Source: Myxococcus sp. (GTDB taxonomy: Bacteria > Myxococcota > Myxococcia > Myxococcales > Myxococcaceae). From it: 64,000 nt of DNA. The position numbers were made by a program, and so were the translations under genes. Under the pieces are notes generated by a model that was not told where the DNA came from, did no database searches, and saw nothing but the letters and a program-made list of their open reading frames with translations. The stretch spans positions 1 through 64,000 of the forward strand of contig JACSRE010000381.1 of NCBI GenBank assembly GCA_014879945.1, given 5' to 3'. Positions 26,320 to 35,976 of the stretch are shown here, in pieces; positions within the stretch are counted from its first letter, which is position 1, and each line of letters begins with the position of its first letter.

Positions 26320-26336
26320 GAAGGTGAGCCGGCGCT

Positions 26337-27572
26337 TTAGTAGTTCTCGTGCGCCAGCGAGTCCGACAGGCGCGGGTCGTTGATGGGGACGACCTTGTTC
26401 TTGTTGAGGAAGAACCCGAACGCCGCCAGGAACACCCCGAGCATGCCGATGAGGGCCGTCGCGTCGAGGTACGAGAGCGCGAAGTGCGGCTCGTGGTGGC
26501 CCCCGGTGTGCGCGCCGAAGTTCGGCATGATGAGCCAGTACATGTCGACCAGGTGCATGAAGAGCATCCACACGCAGCCGACCGCGAGGCCCACCCGGTG
26601 GCGCTTCACGTGCCGCGACACGAAGTAGAAGAACGGCACGAAGAAGTGCAGCACCGGCAGGGCGTACGACACGTGCTGCCAGCCGCCCGCCATGCGCACG
26701 ATGTAGAACTCGGTCTCTTCGGGAATGTTCGCGTACCAGATGAGGATGAACTGGCTGAACGCGATGTAGGCCCAGAAGACGCCGTAGCCGTAGACGTACT
26801 TGCCGAGGTCGTGGAAGTGCTCGGCAGTGATGGCCTTGGTGAGCACGCCCGCGCGCTGCAGCCCCATCGCCACCAGCGCGAGGAAGGCGTGGAACGCGAG
26901 GATGGACGCCGCGAAGTAGTAGATGCCGAAGATGGTCGAGTACCAGTGCGGCTGGAGCGACATCATCCAGTCGATGGCCTGGAAGCTCTGCGAGAGCGCG
27001 TAGAGGGCGATGCCCGGCGTGCTGACCAGCACCAGGCGCTTCACCAGGGCCTCGCGCGCCGCGGGGTTGGTCTCGGTGTCCATCTTGGTCGAGGTGTTGT
27101 GGAGCACCCACGCCAGCACGCTCCAGATGGCGAAGTAGATGGCCGCGCGCCCGAAGAAGGCGCCCGACGAGAGGAACCAGGTCTTGCGCGCGAGGATCTC
27201 GTCGATGTGGTCGGCGTGCGTCCACGGGTAGAGTTCGTGGAAGCCCACCGTCGCGATGGGGATGAAGAGGAACGCGAAGACCGGCAGCGTCACCGCCGCG
27301 GTCTCGGCGATGCGGCGCAGCACGATGTGCCAGCCCGCCTTCACCGCGTGGTTGATCAGCACCCAGCCGAGGGCGCCGAGCGCGAGCGCGAGCACGCTCT
27401 CGAAGGCCCAGAGGTACGCGAACATCGCGCGGGCCTTGTTGTCGCCGCCGGCCGAGGCCAGCGTCGCGCCCAGGCCGATGACGGCCATGGCGCCGCCGAG
27501 CATGGGCAGCTTCGCCCACAGGCTCGTCGAAGGAATCGTGATGTCGGTCGGCTTTTCGATGGCGTGGCTCAC
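26337..27572 (-). CDS. actF: Alternative complex III membrane subunit ActF
   Basis: 411 aa from a GTG (MSHAIEKP). About ten transmembrane helices with the ActF pattern: WAFESVLALALGALGWVLI, FLFIPIATVGFHELYPW, the block SFQAIDWMMSLQPHWYSTIFG shared with ActC-like folds, and FILIWYANIPEETEFY. It forms part of the quinol-oxidising membrane sector of the Act complex that replaces cytochrome bc1. Last gene of actABCDEF, 7 bp after actE. Confidence 0.95.
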   Translation of the reverse strand: MSHAIEKPTDITIPSTSLWAKLPMLGGAMAVIGLGATLASAGGDNKARAMFAYLWAFESVLALALGALGWVLINHAVKAGWHIVLRRIAETAAVTLPVFAFLFIPIATVGFHELYPWTHADHIDEILARKTWFLSSGAFFGRAAIYFAIWSVLAWVLHNTSTKMDTETNPAAREALVKRLVLVSTPGIALYALSQSFQAIDWMMSLQPHWYSTIFGIYYFAASILAFHAFLALVAMGLQRAGVLTKAITAEHFHDLGKYVYGYGVFWAYIAFSQFILIWYANIPEETEFYIVRMAGGWQHVSYALPVLHFFVPFFYFVSRHVKRHRVGLAVGCVWMLFMHLVDMYWLIMPNFGAHTGGHHEPHFALSYLDATALIGMLGVFLAAFGFFLNKNKVVPINDPRLSDSLAHENY

Positions 27573-27579
27573 GAGGTCC

Positions 27580-28509
27580 TCACTTCAGCGTCTCGAAGTA
27601 CTTGGCGATGCTCTCGACCTCGAGGTCGGTCACCACTGCGGGCGGCATCGCCGGGGGGTAGCCGTCGACGACCTTCGCCATCGGCTGCCGAATCGACTCG
27701 GCCAGGTACGCCAGGTCGACCACCACGTCGCCGGCGCTCGTCTTCTCGGTCTTGCCCCACAGGCCCTTGAACGACGGGCCCACCAGCTTCGAGCCGTCGA
27801 GCGAGTGGCAGGCGTTGCAGCCCTTGTCCTTGTAGAGCTTCTTGCCGAGGTCGGCGCTCGCCTTGGTGAGGTCCACCGCGGGGCCGGAGTCTCCGCCGGG
27901 CTCCCACGAGACCGCCGGGTCCTTCTGGCGCTCGAGGTCGCGCACGTAGGCGACGATGGCCCACCGGTCGGCCACGGGAATCTGCGCCGCGTACGAGGCC
28001 ATGTTGCCGCCGTTCACGCCCACCGCGATGGCCGCGTAGAGCTTGCCGTTCTTGAGCTCCTTCACGCGGTCGCTGTGCATCGAGGGCGGGGGCACCAGCA
28101 GGCCCTTGCTGGTGTTCACCACGCCGTCGCCGTCGCCGTTGGGGCCGTGGCAGGGGGTGCAGAAGATCTTGAAGCGCTCGTGGCCGCGGGCGATCGCCTC
28201 GGCCGTGGGCGCGCCGTCGTCGCCCTTGATCGAGGCGGGGAACGCGAGCACGAACTCGCCCTTGTCGTCGGTGCCCTTGACGAGGTGGTCGTCGTCGTCG
28301 AGCTGACCGATCGCCACCGTGCCCTCGACGGGCGCCCGCATCGAGCGGCCGTCGGCGAAGAGGCCGGTCGTGTCCTTGCGGTACGACTTCACCTTCTCCT
28401 GGGTGTCCATGTTGGGGATGAGGTGCACCGGCGGCTTGTCGGACTCCCAGCCGCGGCAGCCCGAGAGGCCCACCAGACACACCACTCCGCTCCACAAAAG
28501 GTTTCGCAT
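27580..28509 (-). CDS. actE: Alternative complex III cytochrome c subunit ActE, diheme
   Basis: 309 aa from the ATG at 28509. A lipoprotein signal (MRNLLWSGVVCLVGLSGC) anchors it outside the inner membrane. The ActE domain has LIPNMDTQEKVKSY and the heme site FKIFCTPCHG. A second domain near residue 220 adds a heme site, GCNACHSLDGSKLVGPSFKG, and ends YPPAMPP, like the cytochrome c domain often fused to oxidase subunit II. Typical ActE has one heme. Here the extra domain may carry electrons to the oxidase, whose subunit II lacks a heme domain. Confidence 0.93.
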   Translation of the reverse strand: MRNLLWSGVVCLVGLSGCRGWESDKPPVHLIPNMDTQEKVKSYRKDTTGLFADGRSMRAPVEGTVAIGQLDDDDHLVKGTDDKGEFVLAFPASIKGDDGAPTAEAIARGHERFKIFCTPCHGPNGDGDGVVNTSKGLLVPPPSMHSDRVKELKNGKLYAAIAVGVNGGNMASYAAQIPVADRWAIVAYVRDLERQKDPAVSWEPGGDSGPAVDLTKASADLGKKLYKDKGCNACHSLDGSKLVGPSFKGLWGKTEKTSAGDVVVDLAYLAESIRQPMAKVVDGYPPAMPPAVVTDLEVESIAKYFETLK

Positions 28510-28516
28510 GTGAACT

Positions 28517-29053
28517 CTAGGCCTCCAGCTCTTCGACGAGCGTGGCACCGGACTCCTGGAGCAGCGCCTTCGTCTTCTCGCCGTCGAAGCGCGGGTCCTC
28601 TGCCTCGATCATGATGAAGAACTTGTCGTCGGTGACACGCTCGAACGCCTTCGAGGCGAACGCCGGGTGGTACGGCTGCGGGAGCCCGTTCATGATCCAG
28701 TTCGCGAGGAACGCGGTCACGCAGCTCGAGAGGACCGTCACCTCGTACCAGACGGGCACGAAGGCGGGGATCGAGAACAACGGCTTGCCGCCGACGATCA
28801 TCGGGTAGGCCCAGCCCATCGCCCACGCCTGGAAGAAGAGCATGAAGGTCGAGCCGGTGATGCCCATCACCAGCACGGCCCAGGGCAGCTTCGAGTCGGG
28901 CACGCCCATCACCTTGTCGAGGCCGTGCACGGGGAACGGGGTGCACACGTCCCACTTCTCGTAGCCGGCGGCGCGAACCCGGGCCGCGGCGTGCGTCACC
29001 GTGGCGGGGTTCTCGTATTGGGCGAGCAGGCCCCAGTGCTTCTTGTCGCTCAT
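28517..29053 (-). CDS. actD: Alternative complex III membrane subunit ActD
   Basis: 178 aa from the ATG at 29053, which overlaps the actC stop (ATGA). ActD marks: the N-terminal soluble start ([39 protein letters not shown]), then two membrane helices ([19 protein letters not shown] and [18 protein letters not shown]), and the C-terminal [13 protein letters not shown]. It forms part of the Act core in the inner membrane with ActC and ActF. Confidence 0.95.
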   Translation of the reverse strand: MSDKKHWGLLAQYENPATVTHAAARVRAAGYEKWDVCTPFPVHGLDKVMGVPDSKLPWAVLVMGITGSTFMLFFQAWAMGWAYPMIVGGKPLFSIPAFVPVWYEVTVLSSCVTAFLANWIMNGLPQPYHPAFASKAFERVTDDKFFIMIEAEDPRFDGEKTKALLQESGATLVEELEA

Positions 29054-30591
29054 GAGTGACCTCCGGTGCCGGCGACCGCCGTCGAGGGAATCGCGCCACC
29101 GATGGCGGGCGCCTCGGTGTGGTGGTGCGCCGCCTCGTGCGCGTGGCCAGCGGCGTGGCCGTAGCCTTCCCAGTGCGGGTTGGCCTGCGCCATCACGCCC
29201 TTCACCTCGCTCATGGCGATGACGGGGAAGAAGCGCACGAAGAGCAGGAAGAGGAAGAAGAAGAGGCCGAAGGTGCCCAACAGGAAGAGCACCTCGGTGA
29301 CGGGCACGAAGTAGTCCCAGCTCGAGGGCAGCGCGTCGCGGTGCAGCGAGGTCACCGTGATGACGAAGCGCTCGAACCACATGCCGATGTTCACGAAGAT
29401 CGACAGGACGAAGGTGATCTTCACGTTGGTGCGGATCTTCTTGAACCAGTACAGCTGCGGGGTGATCACGTTGCAGCTCATCATGATCCAGTAGGCCCAC
29501 CAGTACGGCCCACCCATGCGGTTGAGGAACGTGAAGCCCTCGTATTGGTTGCCCGAGTAGGCCGCCATGAAGAACTCCATGCCGTACGCGTACCCGACGA
29601 GCGAGCCGGTCAGCAGGATGATCTTGTTCATGTTCTCGATGTGACGAATCGTGATCACGTCTTTGAGGCCCAGCCACTGGCGCGCCGGAATCGCGAGCGT
29701 CAGCACCATCGCGAAGCCCGAGAAGATGGCGCCGGCCACGAAGTACGGCGGGAAGATGGTGGTGTGCCAGCCGGGCAGCTGCGAGACGGCGAAGTCGAAC
29801 GAGACGATGGTGTGCACCGAGAGCACCAGCGGCGCCGAGAAGGCCGCGAGGATCTGGTAGGCCTTCTCGTAGGTCACCCAGTGGCGCATCGAGCCGCGCC
29901 AGCCCAGCGACAAGAAGCCGTAGAAGAAGCGGCGCCACTTGATGGTGGTGCGGTCACGCAGGGTCGCGAAGTCGGGAACCAGGCCGGTGTACCAGAAGAG
30001 GATCGACACCAGCGCGTAGGTGTTGACGGCCCACACGTCCCACTCCAGCGGGCTGCGGAAGTTCGGCCACAGGCCCATCTGGTTGGGAATCGGGAACAGG
30101 TAGTAGTCCATCCAGATGCGGCCGGTGTGCAGCGCCACGCACGAGCCGGCGCAGGCGACGGCGAAGATGGTCATCGCCTCGGCGAACCGGTTGATGCTGG
30201 TGCGCCACTTCTGGCGGAACAGGTAGAGCACCGCCGAGATGAGCGTGCCGGCGTGGCCGATGCCGACCCAGAAGACGAAGTTGACGATGTCCCACGCCCA
30301 GGCGACCGGGGTGTTGTTGCCCCAGATGCCGGGGCCTTCCCAGAAGAGGTAGCCGACGTAGCCGCCGAACATTGCCGCGCCGGCGGCCGCGAGCGCGATG
30401 CCGAACTTCAGCCCGTTGGGCGTCTGGAGGATCGGCGCCTCGTTCACCTTGCAGACCATCTCGGTGATCGCGTGGAAGTCGTGGTCACCACGAACCAGTG
30501 GCTCACGGCCCTCGATGACCTCGGGCAACACCACGTCGCCCCGCAGGTTCGGGTCGTCAGGCAGCGTCATGGTGGCAGTTGGCGTTCCCAT
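29050..30591 (-). CDS. actC: Alternative complex III NrfD-like quinol subunit ActC
   Basis: 513 aa from the ATG at 30591 ([10 protein letters not shown]); the track extends antisense-free to 30768 inside actB and is trimmed. NrfD/PsrC-like, about ten helices. Motifs: [31 protein letters not shown] and [22 protein letters not shown], then DFATLRDRT. In characterised complexes this subunit binds menaquinol near the periplasmic side. The start shares one base with the actB stop (TGATG), so translation is probably coupled. Confidence 0.96.
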   Translation of the reverse strand: MGTPTATMTLPDDPNLRGDVVLPEVIEGREPLVRGDHDFHAITEMVCKVNEAPILQTPNGLKFGIALAAAGAAMFGGYVGYLFWEGPGIWGNNTPVAWAWDIVNFVFWVGIGHAGTLISAVLYLFRQKWRTSINRFAEAMTIFAVACAGSCVALHTGRIWMDYYLFPIPNQMGLWPNFRSPLEWDVWAVNTYALVSILFWYTGLVPDFATLRDRTTIKWRRFFYGFLSLGWRGSMRHWVTYEKAYQILAAFSAPLVLSVHTIVSFDFAVSQLPGWHTTIFPPYFVAGAIFSGFAMVLTLAIPARQWLGLKDVITIRHIENMNKIILLTGSLVGYAYGMEFFMAAYSGNQYEGFTFLNRMGGPYWWAYWIMMSCNVITPQLYWFKKIRTNVKITFVLSIFVNIGMWFERFVITVTSLHRDALPSSWDYFVPVTEVLFLLGTFGLFFFLFLLFVRFFPVIAMSEVKGVMAQANPHWEGYGHAAGHAHEAAHHHTEAPAIGGAIPSTAVAGTGGHS

Positions 30592-33500
30592 CAGGCCAGC
30601 TCCTCGTTCTCGTTGCGCACGCGGGCGAGGTAGCTGGTGCGTGGGCGAATGTTGAGTTCCTGCAGCATCTCGTAGTTGCGCTCGCTGTTCTTGAGCGCGA
30701 ACACCTTCGACTTCTCGTCGTTGATGTTGCCGAAGGTGATGGCGCTGGTCGGGCACGCCTGCTGGCACGCCGGAATCACCGCGCCGTCAGGCAGCGCCTT
30801 GCGGTCGTGGCCCTGGCGCTTGGCGGCGATCTTGGCGTCGTCGATGCGCTGCGCGCAGTACGAGCACTTCTCCATCACGCCGCGGTACCGCACCGACACG
30901 TCGGGGTTGCGCTGGAGCTTGAGCGTCTTCATGCGCTCCTTCCAGTACGGCTCGACGTAGACGTTCCCGGTGTGGGTGTAGTCGAGGTAGTTGAAGCGCC
31001 GCACCTTGTAGGGGCAGTTGTTGGCGCAGTACCGGGTGCCGATGCACCGGTTGTAGGCCATCGTGTTGGTGCCCTCTTCGTCGTGCACCGTGGCCGAGAC
31101 CGGGCACACCGGCTCGCAGGGCGCGTTCTCGCAGTGCATGCACGCCACCGGCTGGTGCACCGCCGCGGGCGCGTCCACGTCACCGGTGAAGTAGCGGTCG
31201 ATGCGAATCCAGTGGAGCTCGCGGCCCAGCAGCACCTGCTCGCGGCCCACCACCGCGATGTTGTTCTCGGACTGGCAGGCGATCGCGCAGTAGTTGCAGC
31301 CGATGCAGGCCGACAGGTCGATGACCATGCCCCACTGCTGGCCTTCGTAGACGATCTCGCTGTGCGGCTGAATGGGCTTCGAGGGCCGGTTCTTCGGCGT
31401 GCCGAGCGTCACCAGGTTCGCGGGCATGTCGCCCTTGTGCGCGAAGCTCTCGTCCTTCGCGTAGGCGGCGGCGGTGGCCGAGCGGAACAGCGGGCGGTCG
31501 CCCAGGCCCAGCTTGCGGTGCTCCGAGTCGGCGCTCTCGTCGAGCATCTTGACGAAGGTGAGCTCCTTCAGCGGCGACGCGGGCACCGAGAAGTGGTCTT
31601 GCGTCGACGCCAGCACCTGCGTCTTGCCCGTCTTCGTCACCTTCACGCCGGTGACGACGTTGAGGGCGCCCTCGAGCAGCGGGGTGACGTCGGCGCCGAT
31701 GCCCTTCGAGACCTCTCCCTGCGCGCGGCCGTAGCCGGCGGTCATCACCAGGGTGGCGGGCGCGAGGCCGGGGAGCACGAAGGTCGGCGTGGTGATGGAG
31801 CGGCCGTTGACCGTCACCTCGACGACGTCGGCGGTGTAGCCGTTGCGCACCACCGCGCTCTCGATGCCCAGCTCTTTGGCGACCGACGGCGCCATCAGCA
31901 GCGCGTTGTCCCAGCAGAGCTTCGACATGGTGTCGGGCAGCTCCATCACCCACGAGGTGTTGGTGAGGCGGCCGTCTTTGGCGTGCCCGTGCACCGCGAC
32001 CAGCTCGTAGTTGTCCTTGCCCGGGGTGACGCTGGTGAGCGCGCCCACGGCGGTGGCGATCTCAGCCACCTTCGCCGCGGCGGGCGCCGGGGTTCTGGCG
32101 GTGCCGGCGATGACGCCGTCGTGCAGGGCCTTGCGCCAGGCCTTCTCGGCGGTGAGCTTGCCGCCCTCGGCGCGCCAGGTCGCCTCGACGAGCTTCTTGT
32201 CGCCCGTCTCGGCTTCGCCCGCCAGCTGCGCCAGCAGGGTGATGAGGGGGCGGCCCGAGAACAGCGGGAGGATGATGGGCTGCACCAGGCTGACGGTGCC
32301 GTCCCAGCCCTCGGCGTCGCCCCACGACTCGAGGAAGTGGGCCAGCGGCGCGTGCCAGGTGGCCTTGAGGCCCGTCTCTTCGGGGAAGAGGCCGAGGTGC
32401 ACCGTCGTCTTGGCCTTCGCGAGCGCCTCGCCGAACTTCAGCGCGCCGGGCGCGGTGTAGACCGGGTTGACGTCGGCCAACACCACGGTGTCGATGGCGC
32501 CTTCGCCCAGCGCCTTGGTGAGCGCGGCGAGCTGCTCGTACTGGCTGGGGTGGTCGAGGGCCTCGCCCATCGAGACCGTCTGGCCGCCGCCGAGCGCCGC
32601 GTTGATGGCGAAGGCCAGCGCGTGCACCGCCGGCGGCTGGCGCTCACCGACGAACAGCGTGGCGGCGCCCTTGTTGGCGGCGAGGTCTTTGGCGAGCGCC
32701 GCGACGAACCGGGTCACGTTCGCGGGCAGCGCGGCGCCTTCGAGCGCGCCGAGCGCGCCGAGGTCGACGCCGTTGGCGGCGAGGGCCTTCGCGAGCGCCT
32801 TCATCACGTCGACGCCCTGGCTCGAGGCCACCCGCACGCGGTGGTCGGCGTTGGTGCCGGTCGCGCTGAAGGTCGACTCGGCGACGTACAGGCGCTGCAT
32901 CTTCGCGAGGTCATCGCGGGTGTGCACGGCGCGCGTCGCCCCGAACTGGCGGGCCAGCTTGAGGTGGTCGGGGCCCGAGACGAGGAAGTCGGAGTCGAGG
33001 GCGAAGATGATCTTCGTCGTCGAGAGGTCGGCGTGCACGCGCGCGCCGGGCCCGAACGCCAGGTGGGCGCCCAGGTGCTGCTGGTCGGGGGCGAGCGGGT
33101 CCCACCGGACGATCTTCGCCTGCGGCAGCTTCGTGGCGACGAGCTTGAGCAGGCGCTCGGCGGTCGGCCCGAGCTCGTCTTCGACGACGATGGCCAGGCC
33201 CGCGCCCTGGGCGCCGGCGAACTTCGTGGACAGCTCCTTGAAGAACGCGTCGAACTTCTCCCAGGTGCTGGCCTGGCCGCCCTGCATCGGGGCGCGCGCG
33301 CGCTCCGGGTCGTACAGGCGCAGCACCTCGGCCTGGGCCCAGATGTCAGAGGCGCCCAGCGAGCTGGGGTGGTTCGGGTTGCCCTCGATCTTGGTGGGCC
33401 GGCCGCCGTTGGCCTCGACGATGAGGCCCACCGCGCCCTCGGACCGCTGCATCGCGGTCGAGTAGTACATGCGCACGCCCGGCACGACCTGCTCCGGCTG

Positions 33501-33761
33501 CTGCACGAAGGGCAGGATCTCGTCGACCGGGCGGCGAACCTGCAGGTTCTCGCAGCCGGCCAGCGCGCCCAGCGACATCGCGGCGGCGCCGATCTTCAGC
33601 GCGTCGCGGCGGTTGAAGCCCTCGGGCGTCAGCCCGTTGGGGAACTCGTCCTCCATCTGCTTCTTGAGGAGCTCGTCGCCTTCTTTGTGCGCGACGGAAC
33701 GCCAGTACGTCGGCGGCTCGTTCATCTGGTCGCGAAGCGGGGCGTAGGGGTCTTTCTTCAT
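30591..33761 (-). CDS. actB: Alternative complex III iron-sulfur subunit ActB
   Basis: 1056 aa. A Tat-type signal ([21 protein letters not shown]) also has a lipobox-like Cys. The first 700 residues are a molybdopterin-oxidoreductase-like fold that in this family binds no molybdenum cofactor. The C-terminal 250 residues are an NrfC/PsrB-like ferredoxin domain with four Cys groups: [35 protein letters not shown] and CSYC...CQQAC, for three [4Fe-4S] and one [3Fe-4S] cluster. It receives electrons from quinol at ActC and passes them to ActA and ActE. Periplasmic side of the inner membrane. Confidence 0.97.
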   Translation of the reverse strand: MKKDPYAPLRDQMNEPPTYWRSVAHKEGDELLKKQMEDEFPNGLTPEGFNRRDALKIGAAAMSLGALAGCENLQVRRPVDEILPFVQQPEQVVPGVRMYYSTAMQRSEGAVGLIVEANGGRPTKIEGNPNHPSSLGASDIWAQAEVLRLYDPERARAPMQGGQASTWEKFDAFFKELSTKFAGAQGAGLAIVVEDELGPTAERLLKLVATKLPQAKIVRWDPLAPDQQHLGAHLAFGPGARVHADLSTTKIIFALDSDFLVSGPDHLKLARQFGATRAVHTRDDLAKMQRLYVAESTFSATGTNADHRVRVASSQGVDVMKALAKALAANGVDLGALGALEGAALPANVTRFVAALAKDLAANKGAATLFVGERQPPAVHALAFAINAALGGGQTVSMGEALDHPSQYEQLAALTKALGEGAIDTVVLADVNPVYTAPGALKFGEALAKAKTTVHLGLFPEETGLKATWHAPLAHFLESWGDAEGWDGTVSLVQPIILPLFSGRPLITLLAQLAGEAETGDKKLVEATWRAEGGKLTAEKAWRKALHDGVIAGTARTPAPAAAKVAEIATAVGALTSVTPGKDNYELVAVHGHAKDGRLTNTSWVMELPDTMSKLCWDNALLMAPSVAKELGIESAVVRNGYTADVVEVTVNGRSITTPTFVLPGLAPATLVMTAGYGRAQGEVSKGIGADVTPLLEGALNVVTGVKVTKTGKTQVLASTQDHFSVPASPLKELTFVKMLDESADSEHRKLGLGDRPLFRSATAAAYAKDESFAHKGDMPANLVTLGTPKNRPSKPIQPHSEIVYEGQQWGMVIDLSACIGCNYCAIACQSENNIAVVGREQVLLGRELHWIRIDRYFTGDVDAPAAVHQPVACMHCENAPCEPVCPVSATVHDEEGTNTMAYNRCIGTRYCANNCPYKVRRFNYLDYTHTGNVYVEPYWKERMKTLKLQRNPDVSVRYRGVMEKCSYCAQRIDDAKIAAKRQGHDRKALPDGAVIPACQQACPTSAITFGNINDEKSKVFALKNSERNYEMLQELNIRPRTSYLARVRNENEELA

Positions 33762-33797
33762 GGCGGTGTCGTTCTTTCGAAGAAGACGAAGAGTCGG

Positions 33798-34520
33798 TCA
33801 GCGGTGGCAGCCGGAGCAGCCGGCGGTCGCGTAGGTGAGCAGCTCACCGTTGGGGCCGCGCTTGGCGGCGGCCGAGAGGCTGCCCGGCGGGTTGAGCGTG
33901 GCGGCGATCTTCGTCGCCTTCTCGTTCCAGGCCAGGTCGCCCTTCCAGCCCATCGCGGTCAGCTGCTCCACCGGGCGCAGGTTGGGCGCGGGGTCGGAGT
34001 GACAGTCGAGGCACCAGGCCATCGACAGCGGCTGGGTCTGCTTGACGACCTCCATGGTGTCGATGCGGCCGTGGCAGGTCTCGCAGCCGACCGCGGCGCG
34101 GTTCTCACCGACGCCGACGCCCATGTGGGCCGAGTGGTTGAAGTAGGCGAAGTCGGGCGTCTTGTGAATGCGCACCCACTCGACCGACTTGCCGGTCTTC
34201 CACGACTCGCGCAGGGCCTCGAGCTTGGGCGAGTCCTTCTTCACCTGCGCGTGGCAGTTCATGCACGTCTGCGTCGGGGGCACGCCGCCGTGCGGGCCGC
34301 GCTCCACGTAGGCGTGGCAGTAGCGACAGTCGATCTGCATGTCGCCCGCGTGCAGCTTGTGGCTGTACTCGATGGGCTGCGTCGGTTTGTAGCCGACGTC
34401 GGTGTGCCACGGAGAGCCCCACCAGTAGAGGGCAAACGTGACGACACCGCCGCCGACGAGCGTTCCGACGAGCGCCAGGGCTGGGGTCTGGTTCCACCAC
34501 TTCGGGAAGATCTGGGCCAT
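33798..34520 (-). CDS. actA: Alternative complex III pentaheme cytochrome ActA
   Basis: 240 aa with an uncleaved N-terminal membrane helix (ALALVGTLVGGGVVTFALYWW). Five CxxCH heme sites: CRYCH, CMNCH, CETCH, CLDCH and CSGCH. The GPHGGVPPTQTC and PDFAYFNHSAHM motifs are typical. First gene of the act operon, preceded by a 226-bp non-coding stretch that contains a stem-loop and should hold its promoter. Periplasmic electron transfer within the complex. Confidence 0.97.
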   Translation of the reverse strand: MAQIFPKWWNQTPALALVGTLVGGGVVTFALYWWGSPWHTDVGYKPTQPIEYSHKLHAGDMQIDCRYCHAYVERGPHGGVPPTQTCMNCHAQVKKDSPKLEALRESWKTGKSVEWVRIHKTPDFAYFNHSAHMGVGVGENRAAVGCETCHGRIDTMEVVKQTQPLSMAWCLDCHSDPAPNLRPVEQLTAMGWKGDLAWNEKATKIAATLNPPGSLSAAAKRGPNGELLTYATAGCSGCHR

Positions 34521-34636
34521 GTGAAATGCGACCTCGCGAGCGTGCGGCGTGTAGCGGTAACGGCCTTACGCCTCAAGAACGAAACGACGGCAAGAACTGC
34601 GTTCGTCGAGAGAGAATGGAGCTTGCTGCATGTCAT

Positions 34637-34654
34637 TCGCCCTGCTTCGGGCGA
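34637..34654 (-). terminator. Stem-loop between oxidase and act operons
   Basis: TCGCCC/GGGCGA, six-bp stem and 6-nt loop, 93 bp past the Sco-like stop codon. No T-tract. It may mark the end of the oxidase operon or belong to the act leader. Weak call. Confidence 0.25.
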
Positions 34655-34746
34655 GGAAGATCAGCGGTGAAGGCCGCGCGAAATCAGCCTGACTCCTCGC
34701 CGACAGGAGCGCGATTGCTCGCACCTGCGCCGACCTCGCGCCCCGC

Positions 34747-35379
34747 TCAAGGGTTGGGGCCGAACCGCGCGAGCAGGCGGGCGGCGTTGATGGCGTTGCC
34801 CCGGCCCGCGGAGTCGTCTCTCCAGAAGTCCCGCACCTGGCCCTCCTGGTCGACGAGCGCGAACGCGGGCAGCCCCATCTGCTCGCTCACCGTGGTGCCC
34901 GCGTCGGAGCCGCCGCGCAGCGCCCACGACGCATGGAACGAGGAGAGGAGCGGGGCGAGGGCCTCGTCGGCGCCGGTGACGACGTGCCAGCGGCCGGCGG
35001 CGAGCCCCTTCAGCGCGGGCGCAGCCGAGTCGCGCGCCACCGTGACGAAGTGAACCTTGTCGCCGAGGTCGTCGGTGTGGTCGAGGCCGCGGCCGAACGC
35101 GCGCTGGGCCTCGACGCAGGCGGCCTCACACGGGCCGTTGGCGAAGAACGTGAGGAAGACCTTGCCCGAGAGCTCCGCCGAGCCGAAGGGCCGCGCGTCG
35201 TCGACCGTTGAGAGCTGCCAGGCCCCCAGCGGCGCGATGGCCGGCGGCGCCTTCAGGAAGCGGCGCTGCATGAACGGCAGCACCGTCAGCACCACCGCGC
35301 CGAGCAGGAAGGCGATGACGAACGGGCTCTTCCACCACGGCCCGCGGGCCTCGGGTTCTGCGGCCGACTCAGTCGTCAC
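34747..35379 (-). CDS. Sco1/SenC-like thioredoxin-fold protein lacking the copper histidine
   Basis: 210 aa from a GTG at 35379, overlapping the previous gene by 11 bp. It has one membrane helix (PFVIAFLLGAVVLTVLPFM) and a thioredoxin fold with the Sco motif CEAAC (CxxxC). The conserved third copper ligand (a His a few residues before the FxLVD strand) is not seen: the strand reads MGLPAFALVD. It may therefore be a thiol redox or truncated copper-delivery factor for oxidase assembly. Located at the end of the oxidase operon. Confidence 0.75.
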   Translation of the reverse strand: MTTESAAEPEARGPWWKSPFVIAFLLGAVVLTVLPFMQRRFLKAPPAIAPLGAWQLSTVDDARPFGSAELSGKVFLTFFANGPCEAACVEAQRAFGRGLDHTDDLGDKVHFVTVARDSAAPALKGLAAGRWHVVTGADEALAPLLSSFHASWALRGGSDAGTTVSEQMGLPAFALVDQEGQVRDFWRDDSAGRGNAINAARLLARFGPNP

Positions 35380-35746
35380 CCTTCTTGCCCTTGCCCTTCT
35401 TCTTGCCGCGGTGCGCTTCGACCTTCACCTTCTTCCACTTCTTGTACTTCCCGGGCGGCAGCCGCACGAGGGTGACCGGCACGCCCCGGTCCTCCACCAC
35501 GACCCAGGCCCCGCGGTGGGTCCTGGTGTGGAACCAGCGGCCGTCGCGGCGGCACCAGTAGAAGCCATCGACGAAGAAGACCTCGTCGTCGAAGTCCTCC
35601 ACCACCTGCACGCCGGGCTCGACCACCACCAGCGCGGGGGGCGCCTGGAAGGTGATGGTCGGCAGCACGACCTCGACCTTCACACCGACCTGCGCCAACG
35701 AGCCCAGGGGACTGAGGAGGCACACCACGGCAAGCAAGCGCTTCAT
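35369..35746 (-). CDS. Secreted basic protein with WxxxR-type repeats
   Basis: 125 aa. A signal peptide (MKRLLAVVCLLSPLGSLAQ) precedes beta-rich FYWCRRDGRWFHTRTHRGAWVVVE, resembling the WxxGxW repeats of BcpO-type periplasmic proteins. The tail is strongly basic (KKWKKVKVEAHRGKKKGKGKKGDD). GGAG lies 5 nt before the ATG. Function unknown; its place in the operon suggests a role at the oxidase or outer face of the membrane. Confidence 0.75.
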   Translation of the reverse strand: MKRLLAVVCLLSPLGSLAQVGVKVEVVLPTITFQAPPALVVVEPGVQVVEDFDDEVFFVDGFYWCRRDGRWFHTRTHRGAWVVVEDRGVPVTLVRLPPGKYKKWKKVKVEAHRGKKKGKGKKGDD

Positions 35747-35772
35747 CGGGGCTCCGCGGCAGACGGCGTGGG

Positions 35773-35976
35773 TCAGGAAGGGTCTTTCGCTGGCGCGGCG
35801 CCCGAGGCCAGCTCGGCGTCACGCGCCTTCGAGGCGCGGTACAGCCAGAAGGCCACGCCGCCGATCATCGCCAGCGGCGAGAGCGACACCACGCCCGTCA
35901 TCGCCAGGTAGGCCCACTCGGTGTTGTCCTGACCTGCGCCGCACACCGCACACGCCAGCAGCGAGAGCGCCGTCAT
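35773..35976 (-). CDS. 67-aa membrane protein in the oxidase operon
   Basis: The ORF track shows only a 175-aa frame running antisense-like through subunit III. The ATG at 35976 (MTALSLLACAVCGAG) fits: it shares one base with the stop of the preceding gene (TGATG). Contents are two hydrophobic helices (ALSLLACAVCGAG; EWAYLAMTGVVSLSPLAMIGGVAFW) and a Lys/Arg tail. The CAVCGAG Cys pair may bind metal. Possible accessory subunit of the oxidase. Confidence 0.7.
   Translation of the reverse strand: MTALSLLACAVCGAGQDNTEWAYLAMTGVVSLSPLAMIGGVAFWLYRASKARDAELASGAAPAKDPS

Noticed and set aside
25255-27519. 754-aa ORF joining CapA to an upstream extension
   Set aside because: The upstream half is an out-of-frame shadow of actF on the same strand. 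The ATG at 26262 with GGAGG is the true start, and a terminator hairpin separates the genes.
30579-34670. 1363-aa plus-strand ORF opposite actB-actA
   Set aside because: Antisense shadow of actB/actA: Arg/Val/Ala-rich with no domain. The minus-strand genes have full motif support.
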